64,000 nt of DNA from Hetaerina americana (taxonomy: Eukaryota > Arthropoda > Insecta > Odonata > Calopterygidae): NCBI GenBank assembly GCA_022747635.1, contig JAKTNV010000009.1:31100622-31164621 (forward strand), written 5' to 3'. A model generated the notes under the pieces. The model saw nothing but the letters and a program-made list of their open reading frames with translations. It was not told where the DNA came from and ran no database searches. Position numbers and translations under genes: made by a program. Shown piece after piece: positions 61,487 through 64,000 of the stretch. Position 1 is the first letter of the stretch. Each line of letters opens with the position of its first letter.

Positions 61487-61569
61487 TATTATGCCCCTGA
61501 AGTTGAACAGCCCCACGGCTGTTCTACTTCAGGGGCATAATATTACTGCCGTGCCGAACGGAACGGCAG
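61487..61569. repeat. Two adjacent strong hairpins
   Basis: TATTATGCCCCTGAAGTTGA onward (61487-61512) pairs with 61517-61542 over 26 bp with one mismatch and the four-base loop CCAC. Four bases later CTGCCGT (61546-61552) pairs with ACGGCAG (61563-61569). No element boundaries are recognised around them. They could be the inverted termini of a tiny element, or a transcribed structure. Confidence 0.85.
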
Positions 61570-64000
61570 AAATGAGACGGCAGCTGGGATAGTTGCCAGG
61601 CTTTCGTGTTCAGATTGGTTGGGCTGATCAGTCTTCTGTAATTATGCTTATAGCAATGAATCGATGAAAATTGCTAATCATTCATTTTTAATTCTTCACT
61701 TCTTTGAAGGTACGAGTAACTCATGTTTATAAAAATTATTCTAAAATTCATAGTTTTTCATGTTTTTCATTTTAACTCAAATAATTGTATTTGAGTAGCT
61801 TTTAATAAGAGCCATCCTAATTTATACTTTAAATTAGTTAAATCTACTTATTTTACAGGTAGATTTAGATATGTGTTGATTTTTACAATAATTTAGCTAG
61901 AAAAGCTGAAATTTTTTCCTACAAGTCATTGAGCTGCCCTTAACATAGTGTACGATTGAGATATTTTGGAGACTTTGGGAATACTATTAACTTAAGTTTT
62001 TGAAAGATGTTTAATAAGAAAGGGTAATCGCCATCTTAAGAACGCAGACAAAAATATATCGGAAAATATCCTAACCGGAAAGTCCTAACTCCCCGGAGTT
62101 TTGCCTTTATGTGATGCATTAGTTTGTGAGACATGCTTTAACAGCCGTTTCATAAATAAATAAAACAGAACTGAGGGATTAGAATCCATAACATTTTGAG
62201 GGCATGAAAACCTTGAGAACATACGAGTAGCTCAGGTTTATATTTCATTTGTTCACTTCGGCATGGTATTTCATTGAGAGGTTAACTTGTAGACCGACTT
62301 AATAGGTCTATTGCAACGGCTGATTAGAAAATCAATATTAATATCTTAATTAATTACTCAGCAACTTTATATCATCAAAATGATAGCGATAGCTACTTTG
62401 TTTAGATGCTATGTAAATCATTCATATTACATAAAACCGTAAGGATTGAAAATTTAAATGAAAACATTCTATTTAGGGAAATGTTTGTATAATGTGATTC
62501 AAAGTCTACAGATTCACGCTAAAATATAGCCGATTTAAGTTTCTATAGGGTATTTGTAGAAGCATATATTTTAATGAACTAAATGACTTAAAGATGACCC
62601 TTTTAGATTAAAGGGGAAATCCCCTGTCAAAGGATGAAAGGCAGTGTTCACTTCCAATATGATAGGAAAAGGTTAGGGGAACACTGTAGCAAGGATGTGT
62701 AATCCTTTATTTTGTAGAGGCAAGGCCTCCTCTTGGATGAAAGACAGATAAAGAGCAGATGGTTTAGGGAATTGCTTTGATTTTTGGCATAAGTTGCAAT
62801 GCCACTCACGAAAATGACACTAACATCGGTGTTAGATTGCGCTTTATAATTTCAAAACATTAAATGATGCGAGTTTTTATACAATTTCAAAGACCACTCG
62901 CAGCCTCCGAATACGAGAAATTCGGCGAACACAAGCATTGGAGTTAACGTTAACGGGCGCTACATTGAAAAATACGGACAAAACAAGTGAATATAGAAGA
63001 AAGCCATTGAAATATTAATCAGTTGGACATGCTAGCAATAATAATAATAAGCTAAATTTCAAAGTTATTAGTTTTCTGAATGATTTTTCCAAGGTAGAGC
63101 AAGGACGAGTAAAGGAAGACTAGTTTTATTCGTTATAACTTTGTCAATAGATGTACACATTAAAAGAAGGAGTAATAGGAGGAAAAACTAGGAACTAGTT
63201 CCTCTAACTTTTTTGATCAGTTATTTTTCCTTTCTGCTACCGCGAACTTAATGCATTGACACAAAAAAAATATGGGCATAATTCAGTTAAGTAATTTTGA
63301 TCAAGAAGTAGTCATCACAATTTTGTTTTGAGGAATTGAAATTCATTGAGTCGATGGCTATCAATGGAGTGAAAGAATTATTAGAAAGATTTACTATTTG
63401 ACTACTCAATTATATTTGTAGAAAACACATTAAGCTAATCATTACAATTCAAATTCATTTAGAACGCCTCATTGAATGTTGGCCTCGGGATGTGTAACTT
63501 AATGCAGGTGAAACACAAACTAAAAGGAACCATACAATGATTAAGGACGAAGTCATATAAACGGACAAATTTTAACCTGGTCAAATCGATCTGGAGGGAC
63601 CTTGAGGGACGTTAAACGTTTATGATCGATGGGTCACCGTGCTATGGTGGGCCCAGCTGTAATCGTCCTTGAGAGGTCCATAGTTGTGTGACCCTCCATA
63701 AATTTCCTTGTTATCCAAGTGCGCTGCTTCACATGTGGCGAGTCGTAATTCTTGCTTTTAAGGACCTGGCGTTAAAAGGGAGTGCCCGTCGTTAGAGCTG
63801 AACCGAATTTTGTTACTACTGCCAAGGTTTGTAGTTAAAGCGCAATTATGAAACATCTCGAGGGAAGTTACTAACTACATATACTACACTACTACTACAT
63901 ACTACAACAATTCTTGTAGTATCACCGAGCAGGATTGTATTAGGGCTTCTATGTTACTATTACTGCTTCCTATTTTATTGTTATAAAAAAGTGGAATGCA
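61570..64000. other. AT-rich DNA; no feature recognised
   Basis: No gene or element is supported. A short simple-sequence stretch rich in ACTACTAC occurs near 63875-63920. Confidence 0.45.

Overview
The window looks like AT-rich, gene-poor nuclear DNA of an animal, most likely an arthropod and probably an insect with a large, repeat-laden genome. That reading rests on several degenerate mariner-type DNA transposons with TA target sites, at least three kinds of non-LTR retrotransposon (LINE) remnant, tRNA-derived SINEs, a Penelope-like terminal sequence, long (TA)n microsatellites and GAGA/CT-rich CpG patches. The species is inferred only this far. I recognise no host protein-coding exon, rRNA, convincing functional tRNA gene, CRISPR array or virus. 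Most open reading frames here are chance frames in low-complexity or pyrimidine-rich DNA. The window could be intergenic or a very long intron; the sequence alone does not decide.

Layout. 1-4.9 kb: plain AT-rich DNA with small CT/GA-rich patches and a (TA)n tract. 5.0-6.8 kb: an inverted, decayed copy of LINE family 1. 9.47-10.23 kb: a mariner with nearly perfect inverted repeats and its catalytic core deleted. 11.3-14.7 kb: two pyrimidine-rich CpG patches. 16.1-16.3 kb: a perfect 79-nt palindrome whose arms carry a hammerhead-like, Penelope-type motif. 17.8-19.7 kb: a second LINE family on the minus strand. 23.7-24.4 and 26.5-27.0 kb: GC-rich patches. 29.8-30.1 kb: a tRNA-derived SINE (family A). 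30.76-31.68 kb: a second mariner deletion derivative. 33.4-33.8 kb: two SINEs (family B) head to head, one with an intact tRNA-like cloverleaf. 34.85-35.41 kb: a third mariner deletion derivative. 38.3-39.3 and 42.05-42.67 kb: GAGA/CpG-rich patches, the best promoter-like DNA here. 39.58-40.13 kb: a mariner catalytic-domain fragment.

48.3-61.6 kb is a retroelement graveyard: SINEs of families A and C; a LINE family 1 copy split by a CR1/Jockey-type LINE on the opposite strand, which itself holds a 92-nt palindrome made of LINE plus SINE B sequence; the longest LINE family 1 copy (56.05-59.33 kb), with endonuclease, an in-phase 60-codon tandem duplication and reverse transcriptase; a chimera in which a SINE A tRNA-type head is fused to a LINE family 1 tail; an inverted LINE tail; and a mariner fragment.

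How the parts relate. No element here appears autonomous. The three TIR-bounded mariners have lost the catalytic middle but kept both ends, so they could move only if a related transposase acts elsewhere. The tRNA-type heads and the SINE/LINE fusion suggest that a LINE family supplies the retrotransposition machinery. The least expected feature is the repeated occurrence of long, near-perfect palindromes formed from retroelement ends (16.1, 33.4-33.8 and 51.7-51.9 kb).
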